DNA from: Chara braunii
Lineage: Eukaryota > Streptophyta > Charophyceae > Charales > Characeae
DNA length: 49,548 nt
Reading direction: 5' to 3'
Assembly: GCA_003427395.1 (NCBI GenBank)
Contig: BFEA01000391.1
Coordinates: 919,740 to 969,287, forward strand
Below are positions 23,981-34,369 of this stretch, piece by piece. The stretch's first letter is position 1; each line of letters opens with the position of its first letter. The notes below the pieces were generated by a model. It saw only the letters and a program-made list of their open reading frames with translations. It ran no database searches and was not told where the DNA came from. The position numbers were made by a program, and so were the translations under genes.

Positions 23981-24052
23981 TCCCTAAAGCGAACCCACGA
24001 CCTCATGAATTAAATTTTAAATTCTCTCAATCAATTGAGCTAGCCCACTCCC
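23981..24052 (-). other. tRNA-like sequence (possible SINE head), copy A
   Basis: Read on the minus strand, GGGCTAGCTCAATTGATTGA matches the A box and D arm of tRNAs. A potential anticodon stem (GAATT...AATTC) follows, then GAGGTCGTGGGTTCGC, resembling the T arm and B box. The acceptor stem does not pair well, so it is not a working tRNA. The A and B boxes are the internal RNA polymerase III promoter of tRNA-derived SINEs. Confidence 0.6.
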
Positions 24053-24402
24053 CCGCGGTCAGCTACGAGAATGTCGGGAAGTGTTTCGGGATCACTAGCA
24101 GAGATTAATTGCTTGGGCCTCCTGGCGGGTTGTCGAAGCAACGTATGCGCTTTCCAACTTGTAATAAGCGTTAGAGAGTCAGGGTTTGTTCCCCACATAG
24201 AACAAACCTGAACCCATAATTGCGTCTGGAACCGAACGTGGACTTAAACAATAGGATAGGTAGTGTAAGGCACATGAATGAAGGATATAGCTTTATTGAC
24301 TACCAGCTTAAACCACCACTACCTCCGATCTTGTTTTTGTCGAGCCTGATTTTTACTTAGCACCGAGTTTTGCCCAATCGGGGTCGTTCCGTCCAACAAG
24401 GG

Positions 24403-24429
24403 AAAAAAAAAAAAAAAAAAAAAAAAAAA
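24403..24429. repeat. A27 run
   Basis: An unbroken A run. Copy B has a shorter A19 run at the matching place (27052-27070). It may be a retroposon tail or a simple homopolymer. Confidence 0.9.
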
Positions 24430-24910
24430 CTTCCTCATGCCACAATAACCACCAAATTCATTCTGTGAGGTGCTCGTGTGACTGTGCCCTCAGTTAGGGA
24501 TGTGTACCAGACAAAGAACGAATAAAAAAAAACAAAACTCCCTTATGCTGTGATTGAGGGTGGATACATGATGCTACAACATTAAGAAGTTACGTGTCGC
24601 CCGTGAAATATGCCCTGCCTGGCTAGCAGGGCATAACAACGACATGAAACCAGAAAAAAAATAAAGCAAACCACAATTGCATATAGTGGACGGATACATT
24701 CCTCAAAGCATTGGTGTTACGTGCCATGAAAATGTTCTCTTTGTCATTCAAATTTCGAAATGAAGATCCAATCGAATCAGACTAAGCTGGTTGTCGGGCC
24801 GCCAGGAGCCCTGGACGTCACCTGGGGAGGGGGCCTAGGACTTCGGACTGCAAATACTTGTCGGATCAGCCGCAGATCTTAACACATTCAAGAAGAAGGA
24901 CAACAGATAG

Positions 24911-25588
24911 AGTTCGGATGCCCGCGGACTTAGCGAAATTCCAGATCGATGGCCTCCAAAAGTCGCTCTTTGTCGCCAATATTTAAACTCAGATGCCGAA
25001 GAACTTTGTATTTCCACCCTTCCTTCGCTGCTGTTGGGGTATTCCCTGTGGCGCTTGGGATTGTGGAACACTGGAAGTTCATCGGGATCCGAAATTCACG
25101 TATCATCTTAACGAGGGGAATATATAAGTTCGGCAGCGTTCGAACTACAAATATTGACGAACTTCATGGCCATATGGCTCTGGTCGTAGTTTGTCGGGAT
25201 TTGAACTTCACACAATGCGGCACGTGCTGTGTGGTTCACTGTTACTATCCACACGACATCGACTTTCACAGAAAACGGGATAGAACTCCAAGTCCCTTTG
25301 GACGAACGTGGGAACTGGGGTCCCCAACTGTGTTTTGCAAAGATACTTTTCGTGTTCATAGCTCTAGCGGACCGCACAACCCTTCCTACAATTTTCGAAA
25401 TTCGGATCCCGGCGAACTTCGGGTTTGCCCTTGCGCTGTTATCAATACCCATATCAAGGATAGCCGCGTTGAGGCCCCTGCATGGAATAGTCAGATAACA
25501 AGTGTTCCCTACGCAAAGATTATTTGCGTTGTTCGAAGTGGGGTGTTGGAGGGCCTTCGTGTGCGATGTTCACCGTAATCCGAACTTC
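24911..25588. repeat. Palindrome cluster of copy A
   Basis: Seven copies or partial copies of the 24-bp palindrome-like motif lie at 24911, 24985, 25074-25097, 25126, 25186-25209, 25397-25420 and 25568-25588. The copy at 25397 has the core GATCCCGG between a GAAATTCG arm and a CGAACTTC arm. The cluster lies just upstream of the decayed reading frame at 25770. A 209-codon frame that spans it is closed by stops in copy B and looks like chance. Confidence 0.75.
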
Positions 25589-25769
25589 GTGCTCTTGAAA
25601 CGATGCAATGAGGCCAAACGTGTGCAGTTCACGGTTCACCGCTTGCGTTTGTAACACTTCGACAGAGTTTGCATTGTGGTTTGACGGTGATCGGACTATT
25701 ACAGTTAAGATTTGCCCAATCCTGACCACTTGGTGCGTTGCTTCATTTGCGTTACTGTTCACAGACACA

Positions 25770-26462
25770 ATGTCTTCGTCGAGGGGCGAGGGGGAGCCTG
25801 TCAGGACCTCCGGGAAGGAATCGGGAAAAGACTCCACTAAACGGTCGTCTACGACCACAAAATAGTGGTCGAACCATACGAAGTCCAAATGGTTCATCGA
25901 CCGGTGTTGTGGGGATGCTTCCAACCCCATTGCACAACCTTGTGGTCCTGTCATTTTCGTCGAAGGCAAGAAGTGGCGTAAAGTGTTTGGCGCCGTCGTG
26001 CGGTGGGAGGACTTGAAGGGGGAATGGCGACAGTTCTATATGAAAACGGTTTACGGTGCTAAGGGCAACGTCATAGCCAATTCCAAGGGGACGTTGTTGC
26101 AATGGATTTGTTCGAGGGGTTCAGAGCGGGTGTTGTGAACACCCAGCGAACTCGTTCGTGCGGGAGGTTTTGTTTTGGCTCGAGAATTTTTTGACTTCTT
26201 GGAACAAAAGGACATCAACCTCGACGTCCCCTGCGACGTCGCCCTCGACCAACAGTGGTCACTACCCTTGCAGTTGTGCAGCGGTTGCGAATCCAGCGGG
26301 GCTCCGTCGGAGGGGGGGGATTTGGGTTCTGGTTCGGCTACTCAACTACAGCGGGGCGAGACCCATGGTCAATTTGACGACAGCGATAATGACACACCGC
26401 CGCGGACGACGACTTCCCCGATGACTCGCGTTGAGGCAAAGACACCGGTCCATACTATTTAA
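25770..26462 (+). pseudogene. Decayed reading frame of unknown family, copy A
   Basis: One frame is coding-like from ATG 25770 (MSSSRGEGEPVRTSGKESG) to TAA 26460-26462, interrupted only by TAG 25863 and TGA 26136. The opening is Ser/Thr/Lys-rich. The middle has CCGDASNPIAQPCG and VIFVEGKKWRKVFGAVVRWE, then EWRQFYMKTVYGAKGNVIAN. After the second stop, FVLAREFFDFLEQKDINLD is shared with copy B. Its persistence across two copies argues it was once translated. I do not recognise the family; the link to a mobile element is inferred from its repeat setting. Confidence 0.6.
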
Positions 26463-26620
26463 AATATATATTTTTTATCGTTGCCCTACGTGCACAGTTT
26501 CGTAGATGGAAGTATATGTGTTTTTGTCGAACGTGTCGTTTCCACGACAACATTTTAATTTTTTTTTCTGGTACGACTTAAGAAGGAGGGAAAAAATTAA
26601 GATTTGATAGAAAAGAGAAA

Positions 26621-26694
26621 GCATCCCTAAAGCAAACCCACGACCTCATAAATTAAATTTGAAATTCTCTCAACCAATTGAGCTACCCCGCTCT
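26621..26694 (-). other. tRNA-like sequence (possible SINE head), copy B
   Basis: This version is closer to a real tRNA than copy A in the D arm: on the minus strand GGGGTAGCTCAATTGGTTGA is an excellent A box, followed by GAGGTCGTGGGTTTGC, a B-box-like T arm with one change from GGGTTCG. The acceptor stem is still poor. Confidence 0.62.
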
Positions 26695-27551
26695 CCCGCG
26701 GCCAGCCACGGGAATGTCGGGAAGTGTTTCAGGCTCACTAGCAGAGATTAATCGCATGGGCCTCCTGGCTGGTTGTAGAAGCAACGTATGCGCTTTCCAT
26801 CTTGTGACAAGTGTTAGAGAGTGAGGGTTTGTTCCCCGCATAGAACAGACCTGAACCCATAATTGCCTCTGGAATCGAACGTGTCCTTAAACAATAGGAT
26901 AGGTAGTGTAAGGCACATGAGTGAAGAATATAGCTTTGTTGACTACAAGCTTAAACCACCACTACCTCCGATCTTGTTTTTGTCGAGCTTGATTTTCACT
27001 TAGCACCGAGTTTTGCCCAATCGGGGCCGTTCCGTCCAAGAAGCAACAAGGAAAAAAAAAAAAAAAAAAACTTCCTCACGCCACAATAACCACCAAATAC
27101 ATTCTCTGAGGTGCTCGTGTGACTGTGCCCTCAGTGAGGGCTGTGTACCAGACAAACAACGAATAAAAAAAAAAAAAGTTCCCTTATGTTGTGATTGAGG
27201 GCGGATACATGATGCTACAACATTAAGAAGTTACGTGTCGCCCGTGAAAAATGCCTTGCCTGGCTGGCAGGGCACAACAACGACATGAAATGAGAGAAAA
27301 AAAAAAAGCAAACCACAATTGCACATAGTGGACGGATACATTCCTCAAAGCATTGGTGTTACGTGCCATGAAAATGTTCTCTATGTCATTCAAATTTTGA
27401 AATGAAGATCCAATCGAATCGGACTAAGCTGGTTGTCGGGCCACCCGGGGCCCTGGACGTCGCATGGGGAGGGGGCCTAGGACTTCGGACTGCAAATACT
27501 TGTTGGATCAGCCGCAGATCTTAATACATTCAAGAAGAAGGACAACAAATA

Positions 27552-28230
27552 AAGTTCGGATGCCGACGGACTTAGTGAAATTCCAGATCGATGACCTCCA
27601 AAAGTAGCTCTTTATCGCCAATATTTAAACTCAGATGCTGAAGAACTTTGTATTTGCACCCTTCCTTTGCTGCTGCTGGGGTATTCCCTGTGCCGCCTGG
27701 GATTGTGGAACACTGGAAGTTCGTCGGGATCCGAAATTCACGTATCGTCTGAACGAGGGAAATATATAACACGCCAGCATTCGAACTACAAATATTGACG
27801 AACTTCATGGTCGCATGGCTTCGGTCGAAGTTTGTCGGGATCTGAACTTCAAACAATGCGGCACGTGTTGTGTGGTTCACTGTTACTATCCACACGACAT
27901 CGACTTTCATAGAAAACGGGATAGAACTCCAAGTCCCTTTAGACGAACGTGGGAACTGGGGTCCCCAACTGTGTTCTGCAAAGATATTTTCCGTGTTTAT
28001 AGCTCTAGCGGACCGCACAACCCTTCCTACAATTTTCGAAATTCGGATCCCGGCGAACTTTGGGCTTGCCCTTGCGCTGCTATCAATACCCATATCAAGG
28101 ATAGCCGCGTTGAGGCCCCTGCATGGAATAGTCAGATGACAAGTGTTCCCTACGCAAAGATTATTCGCGTTGTTTGAAGTGGGGTGTTGGAGGGCCTTCG
28201 TGTGCGATGTTCACCGTAATCCGAACTTCG
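27552..28230. repeat. Palindrome cluster of copy B
   Basis: The copy A palindromes recur here: near 27552 and 27626, GAAGTTCG-core-CGAAATTC near 27716, GAAGTTTG-core-TGAACTTC near 27828, GAAATTCG-core-CGAACTTT near 28038, and a half copy near 28209. A 173-codon minus-strand frame (27572-28093) is made largely of translated palindromes (repeated IPTNF-like words) and is not a convincing gene. Confidence 0.72.
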
Positions 28231-28410
28231 TGCTCTTGAAACGATGCAATTAGGCCAAATGTGTGCAGTTCACGGTTCACCGCTTGCGTTTGTAATGCTT
28301 CGACAGAGTTTGCATTGTGGTTTGACGGTGATCGGACTATTACAGTTGAGATTTGCCCAATCCTGACCACTTGGTGGGTTGCTTCATTTGCGTTATTGTT
28401 CACAAACATA

Positions 28411-28779
28411 ATGTTTTCGTCGAGGTGCGAGGGGGAGCCTGCCAGGACCTCTGGGAAGGAATAGGGAAAAAACTCCACCAAACGGTCGTCTACTACCACA
28501 AAATAGTGGTCGAACCATACGAAGTCCAAATGACTCGTCGACCGGTGTTGTGGGGATGCTTCCAACCCCATTGCGCAGCCTTGTGGTCTTGTCATTTTCG
28601 TCGAAAGCAAGAAGTGGAGTAGAGTGCTTGGGGCCGATGTACGGTGGGAGGACTTGAAGGGGGAATGATGACAGTTCTGTATGAAAACGGTTTACAGTGC
28701 TAAGGGCAACGTCATAGCTAATTCCATGGGGACGCTGTTGCAATGGATTTGTTGTAGGGGTTCGGAGCAGGAGCTATGA
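28411..28779 (+). pseudogene. Decayed reading frame of unknown family, copy B first part
   Basis: This matches copy A from ATG 25770 onward (here MFSSRCEGEPARTSGKE) but has more in-frame stops, including two adjacent ones after DLKGE. One stop (after STTTK) is shared with copy A, so it predates the duplication or is a real end. The frame closes with TGA at 28777, overlapping the next ATG by 4 bases (ATGA). Function is unknown. Confidence 0.55.
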
Positions 28780-30023
28780 ACACCCCATTCTACAGCGAAC
28801 TCGTTTGTGCGGGAGGTTTTGTTTTGGCTCGAGAATTTTTTGACTTGTTGGAACAAAAGGATGTCGACCTCGATGTCCCCTGCGACGTCGGCCCCGACCA
28901 ACAACTGTCACTACCCTTGCAATTGGACCAAGGCCCCCAAGAATGTGAGGGAGAAACGAAAGGGAACCGAATGGAAACAGGACCACCTGGGTACCAAACG
29001 TCTGGCTTTGAAATAGAAGCAGCCTCCCATCAACGTCGACGTGAGTACTTCCTGGAGTACAAAGACGGCGTTAGGACAAAGCGGAAGTTCGAGATGAGCT
29101 CAGTGCAAGTCGTCGACCTCGGCAATTGAGAGGAATTGTACACCCAGCGGTGCCTGAATCCCATCCTCGTAAAATGGATCAATAAAGCAATGTGGTTGGC
29201 GTTCGATAACAAAGAACAGTCGTACGAGTTGCCAACCCTGAAGCTGACACCGCTGGGGCTGTGAAAACCAACTCTCGGAAACAAGGCCACACGTCTGAAG
29301 CCGAACGACAAGAGGGACGACGTGGCGGATAAATACCACTACTACGTGGTTTATGGGCCGCACAACGCAGCTGCAGTTAGGTCACTACTCGACAGCGGAG
29401 TGGTCAAGAAGTACAATTTAGAGCGGTGACTTTTATGTATGGTTTACTTTTCGGAGGACAACTTTAAAGGGTATTTCTTTGTTAGTTCCCACGACAACAA
29501 GAAGGACCTCAAGACGCCTGCGAGACAGTTAAAACTATCAATGAAAAACGTTCGGTGGCAGTTGGAGCACGACGGTTTCCCGAGAGTTATTATGGGGAAC
29601 CCTAGTGGGAAACAAAAACAAGTAAGAAAATGGCGTGAGTTCTGTAAGGTGGCGCTACATAAAGTGTCGTACAACAACTTGTGGACTCTCACGGTGTCGG
29701 GACTGGTCGGTCCCGAGATAAATCCTGACCCCTGTGAGATGGTATATGACAGAATTGTGCACAACAGAGAAAACATGAGGCAAGAGAGATAGAACGGATG
29801 GAAGGCACAAATGTCGACGACTAAGGACCTCAAAAATGCCCAGGGCCGCCGGAATCACAAGACTAGGAAAATTCTAGCAGAATAGCAAGCGGCGAAAGGC
29901 CACAGGAAAATAGTAAAGGCGGCCCTTCTTCCCAAAAGGAGAAGGACCGCTGGGGAAAACAATGCCCTAAGCTGCGTGTCGAAGGAAGAAAATAGTCTAG
30001 GAGGTCGAAAAAATAATAAGTGA
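28776..30023 (+). pseudogene. Decayed 415-codon reading frame of unknown family
   Basis: A single frame with no frameshift runs from ATG 28776 (MNTPFYSELVCAGGFVLARE) to TGA 30021, broken by TGA at 29127, 29262 and 29427 and TAG at 29790 and 29883. Several stops sit where Trp fits. The first third is acidic to neutral; the middle has YHYYVVYGPHNAAAVRSLLD, a strand-then-G-x-H-x3-A pattern that faintly recalls ParB/Srx-type folds (weak inference). Then come FSEDNFKGYFFVSSHDNKKD and NLWTLTVSGLVGPEINPDP. The tail is Lys/Arg-rich. Steady coding character over 1.2 kb suggests a once-functional protein, probably from a mobile element. Confidence 0.6.
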
Positions 30024-32350
30024 GGCTCCAACACGTGAGAACGTAGCCCGGGTCAAAGGGGTCACCGGAATGCAGCACAGGAAGAGTCGAAGGGCCACGG
30101 GCCAAGTAAAGGGACGAGGCCGGAGAGACCAGTGAGCGCGGAACATAAAAAGAGACTAGGAATGAAGCGACGATGGAGAAGAAAAACCCAAAAGAAACCG
30201 GGACATCGCAAGGAAAAATATCGGGGACCATAGGGAACTAAGTAAAAATAATGACATTTTGGGGCCAAGTACCGGTGCGACCACCGGCACGACAAGTGCC
30301 GGCGGGACTACCGCCGGGACAAGTGGAGGGGACTTGTGATGTCCCAAGGTGAAGTTATGTTATGTGATGACCAAAAGCAAGACGTGGCATCAAGATCGAG
30401 ATCTACACGACCAATAATATTAGCACCATTAGTGCAAGCGCTAGTGGACGCAAACGGGAGGGCTAAAACAGAAAGGAAAGTAAAGAAAAGCAGGAAAGGA
30501 GGCGTGGCAGCAATCCGAAATATCTCGGATTAATGACCTTAAAGAAAATAGAACCTAAAGAGGCTCCATGTAAAAAATAGGCTCCCGGGAGAAAATTGTA
30601 CAAAAAGGGGCTACGATGTGGAAGATAGAGAGGCAAGAGGAGACTCCCACGAGCATGGGGGAGCCTCACTTGCAGTCCAAGATATAAAGGACTGCACCTT
30701 GGGCATAGGAAGGGTCAAAACTAAGAGGAAGGACCTAGAAAAGGCCTTACCTGCTAGTTGACACTTGACATGCTAGAAAAAGAAAGAAAAAGAAAAGAAA
30801 AAGGAGGGAAAATAAGACAAAAGGAGCGAGGTAGTGAGTGAGTTGACCGTCAGGAGGGACTGCCATAAGGAAAAAGAAAAGAAAAGAAAAAGATCAAGAA
30901 AGAAAAGAGAAAAAAAACTTAACGGTAAAAAGCGGTCATTTGGGAAGATACATCCGTAACCAGATACATTCTGGGATATGGCGGTTGCAAAGGACTTTGA
31001 TTTTCTCTTGATTTTGCATAGAAAATCAAGAAAAATCAAGGTCTCATGCAACCGAGATACAACGGATTGCATGAGGGAGGAGAAACACATGTTTTAGATG
31101 CATCCGGGGCCAATACTGAGTCCGGATGCACTTGGGAGTTGGCCGTTTCTTTTTGTTTCAGTTTAAGGCATGTTGTAGGGCCATGAGGCAAGGAAAAAGG
31201 TTATTCTGGCAGTCCGAGAAATAACGAACTGCATGGGGAGACCTAGGCCAAAAGAAAAAGGGTCTTGGCTCACTAGAGACACTAGAAAAAAGTGTCTTTG
31301 GCTTGGACAAATAAAGAAGGTAAGTGGGGGTCACGAGATAGTGGATCTTGTGGCCTAAAATATTCGTGGCACTTGAGGCCCATGAGAAGAAGGGAGTGAG
31401 ACTGTTGGGGATAAGGGAGCCGAAATAAACAAAAAATGGGACGTCATCGGGAAGAGTGTCGGGGACTAGATGGGCCTAAATAAAAATAGTCGAAAATTGG
31501 GACACGCACTGGCGGCCACCGCCGGGATTAGAAAATAAAACAGGCATGAGAAAATGGCGGGGACTTAAGTAGTCCCAAGAGAACCATGAGCTTACAAAAG
31601 AGGAGGAGTGTGCAAGCATGTAGTGTCGTCAAGATTAAGATCTTGAAGTTGAAAAATATTAGTCACTGTGAGTCCAAATTGAAAGAGCCTAAAGAGAGAG
31701 TGCTAGGAGGCAAAAATAAAAGAAAAAGAGTAAAGGAAGGGCTGCCCAGCAGTCCGAGGTATCTCAGACTACCAAGACATAAGAAAATAGAGGCTAAATA
31801 GGTTCTATGCAGAAAATAAGTTACCAAGGCTGAGATTGGTCCGAGACTTGGAAAAATATCTCGGCCTACCCCAAAATGTGGTAGGAACATCAAAAAGTAA
31901 GAAAAAGGCTAAAAAAGGTCTTCTTCTTCCAAGTAAGGCTGCCCCTTCTGCGTTTGGACTCAAAGGGGCAACATTTGAAAAGGAAAAGGAGGCTCCAAGA
32001 GATAGTCCAAGTTGGTACCAGCCACTGAGATTGCATGTACTTGGCAAAAATGAGGCCCATGTGCCCATGGAAAAACCTCGTGGTGGAATCTGGCCTTGGG
32101 GGTACCTCGGTTCACTTGGAGGCACATGGAGAGGCCCATGGGCTGATAAGCTGAGGGAGAAGTTTGCCACACTCACATTTGCATGAGGAGTGTCCATGCT
32201 GCCCAAGTGAGCTTATAGGAACACTCTACTCACTTCGAGTGGGAGGAGGGGAACCGCTGCCAGTTGGGAGCCTTGGAGGAGGTTGTGAGCTAGTGGGAAC
32301 TGCCATTGGAGCTAGTGTGAGTAGTGGGGACTCAAGGGGGTGGTCCGCCA
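30024..32350. repeat. Purine-rich region with recurring short stem-loops
   Basis: The plus strand is rich in A and G. Five imperfect palindromes of about 24 bases follow the pattern GCAGTCCRAGATAT-N3-GGACTGC: 30510-30532, 30672-30695, 31048-31070, 31209-31232 and 31749-31772. The third is flanked by an outer pair CTCATGCAA/TTGCATGAG (31043-31075). A frame of 116 codons at 31836-32186 is open but unrecognised. Confidence 0.6.
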
Positions 32351-32366
32351 TAGCCCTCAGGCTGTG

Positions 32367-32655
32367 AGAGAGAGAGAGAGAGAGAGGCTTTGAGGAACCC
32401 ATTCAACCCTCCTAGAGGGGAGGATTCCATAGTCTTGGGAATGAGAGTTTGTCATAGCCAGGGAGAGACTGATAAGGGAGGAAATGAGGGTTTGCGGAAG
32501 AAGAGAGTCATAGCCAAGTGAGAAGGAGGGGGCTTCATCAAGATTGGTCTTCAACACCAAGACAAGAAATGAGAGGTGAGTGGGAACAAGGAGGAGGAAC
32601 TTCTTTTTCTTCCTCTTCTTCATCATCTTCATCATCTTCTTCTTCTTCTTCTTCT

Positions 32656-32690
<35 letters not shown>
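32367..32690. repeat. Simple repeats left of the gap
   Basis: A (GA)n run at about 32367-32386 and a long TTC/T run (about 32602-32690) lie here; the latter ends in a T homopolymer leading into the N gap. Confidence 0.85.
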
Positions 32691-32728
32691 NNNNNNNNNN
32701 NNNNNNNNNNNNNNNNNNNNNNNNNNNN
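32691..32728. other. Assembly gap, 38 N
   Basis: Bases are N. The gap is flanked by T- and TTC-rich simple repeats, the likely cause of the assembly break. Its true length is unknown. Confidence 1.
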
Positions 32729-32741
32729 CGACTATGGCGCC

Positions 32742-32750
32742 CAGGTAAGT
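32742..32750 (+). promoter_or_regulatory. Candidate 5' splice site
   Basis: CAG|GTAAGT is a perfect match to the consensus donor. A second donor-like GAG|GTGAGT lies near 32573. A candidate acceptor (T-rich lead, then TGTCAGCAG) ends at 34369. This is weak evidence for an intron of about 1625 bases made mostly of tandem repeats. Confidence 0.3.
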
Positions 32751-32774
32751 ACCTTCGACCCAGGTATGGCCTCC

Positions 32775-32800
32775 GCCCCTGTTCTTCTTCTTCTTCTTTT

Positions 32801-32831
<31 letters not shown>

Positions 32832-32905
32832 TTTCTTCTTTCCTCTTCTCCTTTACTGCTTACTCTTTATCCCCTCCTCCTCCTCTTCTTCTTCCTCATC
32901 ATCTT
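32775..32905. repeat. (TTC)n simple repeat right of the gap
   Basis: TTC and TCC triplets continue after the gap, interrupted by CTCTTTACTGC. Confidence 0.85.
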
Positions 32906-33224
32906 CTGAATCCTTCTTCGAGGGAGGTAGAAAGTAGTTCCTCCATTGATGTTGTCTTCATGATTGGCCATTTCCTTCACTTTTTGCCAAATCGTCACTT
33001 TGGGCTGTGACTATCCTGGCTTGAGGGATGGATTTACCCTCTCTCACCGCAAGATCTATCTCTCCCCTCACTTAGGGGTAAATCCTTACTTTGATTTTGA
33101 CTCATGGAGGCACTTTGGTAATCCTAGCCTCCCACATTGTACATTTCTCCATCATGTAAGGTTGGATGTTTCCATCAGTGCTATGAAGGTGTTTGAGCAA
33201 GTTTCATTCACCTTCAACTCTTAT
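32906..33224. other. Spacer without a recognised gene
   Basis: An open plus-strand frame (32964-33317, 117 codons) runs into the tandem array. I do not recognise it. Confidence 0.35.
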
Positions 33225-34350
33225 ATTTCACTTCGTGATGTGGCGGTTCCTTTTGTAGTCTCTTTGGTGCAAATTCAATTTTTTTCCTCACTTGGTGATA
33301 TGACAGTTTGTTCTTAGTTACTCCATAGCTCATATGTGTATGTGTTGTAGTCTTTTTGGTGCAAGTTCAGTCTTTTTCTACACTTTGTGATATGGTAGTT
33401 CCTTCCTAGGTACTCCATTGCTCATGTATGTATGTGTTGTAGTCTCTTTCAAGCAAGTTCAATCTTTTTCTCACTTGGTGATATGACAGTTTGTTCTTAG
33501 TTACTCCATAGCTCATATGTGTATGTGTTGTAGTCTTTTTGGTGCAAGTTCAGTCTTTTTCTACACTTTGTGATATGGTAGTTCCTTCCTAGGTACTCCA
33601 TTGCTCATGTATGTATGTGTTGTAGTCTCTTTCAAGCAAGTTCAATCTTTTTCTCACTTGGTGATATGACAGTTCCTTCCTAGTTGCTTCATAGCTCATG
33701 TATGTATAGGTTGTGTTCTTTCTGGTGCAAGTTCATTCTTTTTTTCACTTGATAATGTGGCGGTTCTTTCCTAGTTGCTCTATAGCTCATGTATGTATGT
33801 GATGTAATCTCTTTGGTGCAAGTTTAGTTTTTTTCTCACTTGGTGATATGGCGGTTCCTTCCTAGTTACTCCATTACTCATGTATATATGTGTTGTAGTC
33901 TCTTTCGAGCACGTTCAATCTTTTTCTCACTTGGTGATATGACGGTTCCTTCCTAGTTGCTCTGGAGCTCATGTATGTATATATTGTGATCTCTTTGGCG
34001 CAAGTTCAGTCTTTTTCTCACTTGGTGATGTGGTTGTTCCTTCCTAGTTGCTTTATAACTCTTGTATGTATGCGTTGTCGTCCCATTAGTGCAAGTTCAA
34101 TTCTTCTCTCGCTTGGTGATGTACTGGCTCCTTCCCAACTGTTCCATAGCTCATGTGTGTATGTGTTGTAGTCTCTTTGGTGGCAGTTCAGTCTTCCTCT
34201 CACTTAGTGAAGTACCGGTTCCTCCCTTATTGTTCCATGGTTCATGTATGTGTGTGCTGTAGGTGCCTTGCTGCAATTCGTTCTTTCCTTCACTTGGTGA
34301 TGTAGCGGTTCCTTCCTAATTGCTCTATAGCTCATGTATGTATGTGTTGT
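33225..34350. repeat. Tandem array, unit about 91 bp, about 12 copies
   Basis: The unit pattern is CACTTGGTGATATGRCRGTTCCTTCCTAG...CTCATGTATGTATGTGTTGTAGTCTCTTT...CAAGTTCARTCTTTTTCT. Two consecutive dimers of 183 bp, 33289-33471 and 33472-33654, are identical by eye, so part of the array was duplicated recently. Other copies diverge more. Confidence 0.92.
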
Positions 34351-34369
34351 AGGTTCTGTGTGTCAGCAG

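Larger units (their letters stand above)
23829..26460. repeat. Tandem 2.6-kb duplication, copy A
   Basis: Copy A starts AAAATATATTG and has the same order of parts as copy B (from 26461): a tRNA-like sequence, an A-run, a palindrome cluster and decayed plus-strand reading frames. Matching landmarks are about 2640 bp apart along the whole unit. Similarity stops near 26277 (copy B 28921); the remaining 26278-26460 is specific to copy A. Confidence 0.9.
26461..28921. repeat. Tandem 2.6-kb duplication, copy B
   Basis: Copy B starts AAAATATATAT directly at the end of copy A and repeats the same parts. It is more decayed in the first reading frame, has a shorter A run, and after 28921 continues into coding-like DNA that copy A lacks. 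Confidence 0.9.

Noticed and set aside
23981-24052. Functional tRNA gene
   Set aside because: A and B boxes are present but the acceptor stem does not pair and the anticodon loop is poor.
24949-25578. 209-codon open frame on the plus strand
   Set aside because: It is translated palindrome repeat, is broken in copy B, and shows no domain.
27572-28093. 173-codon open frame on the minus strand
   Set aside because: Its repeated IPTNF-like words come from the palindromic DNA motif; the matching frame in copy A is shorter and shifted.
30510-31772. CRISPR-like array
   Set aside because: The repeats are few, irregularly spaced and imperfect; the context is eukaryotic and there are no cas genes.
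32518-33010. Open frames across the N gap
   Set aside because: They consist of TTC, T and N runs and have no evidential value.
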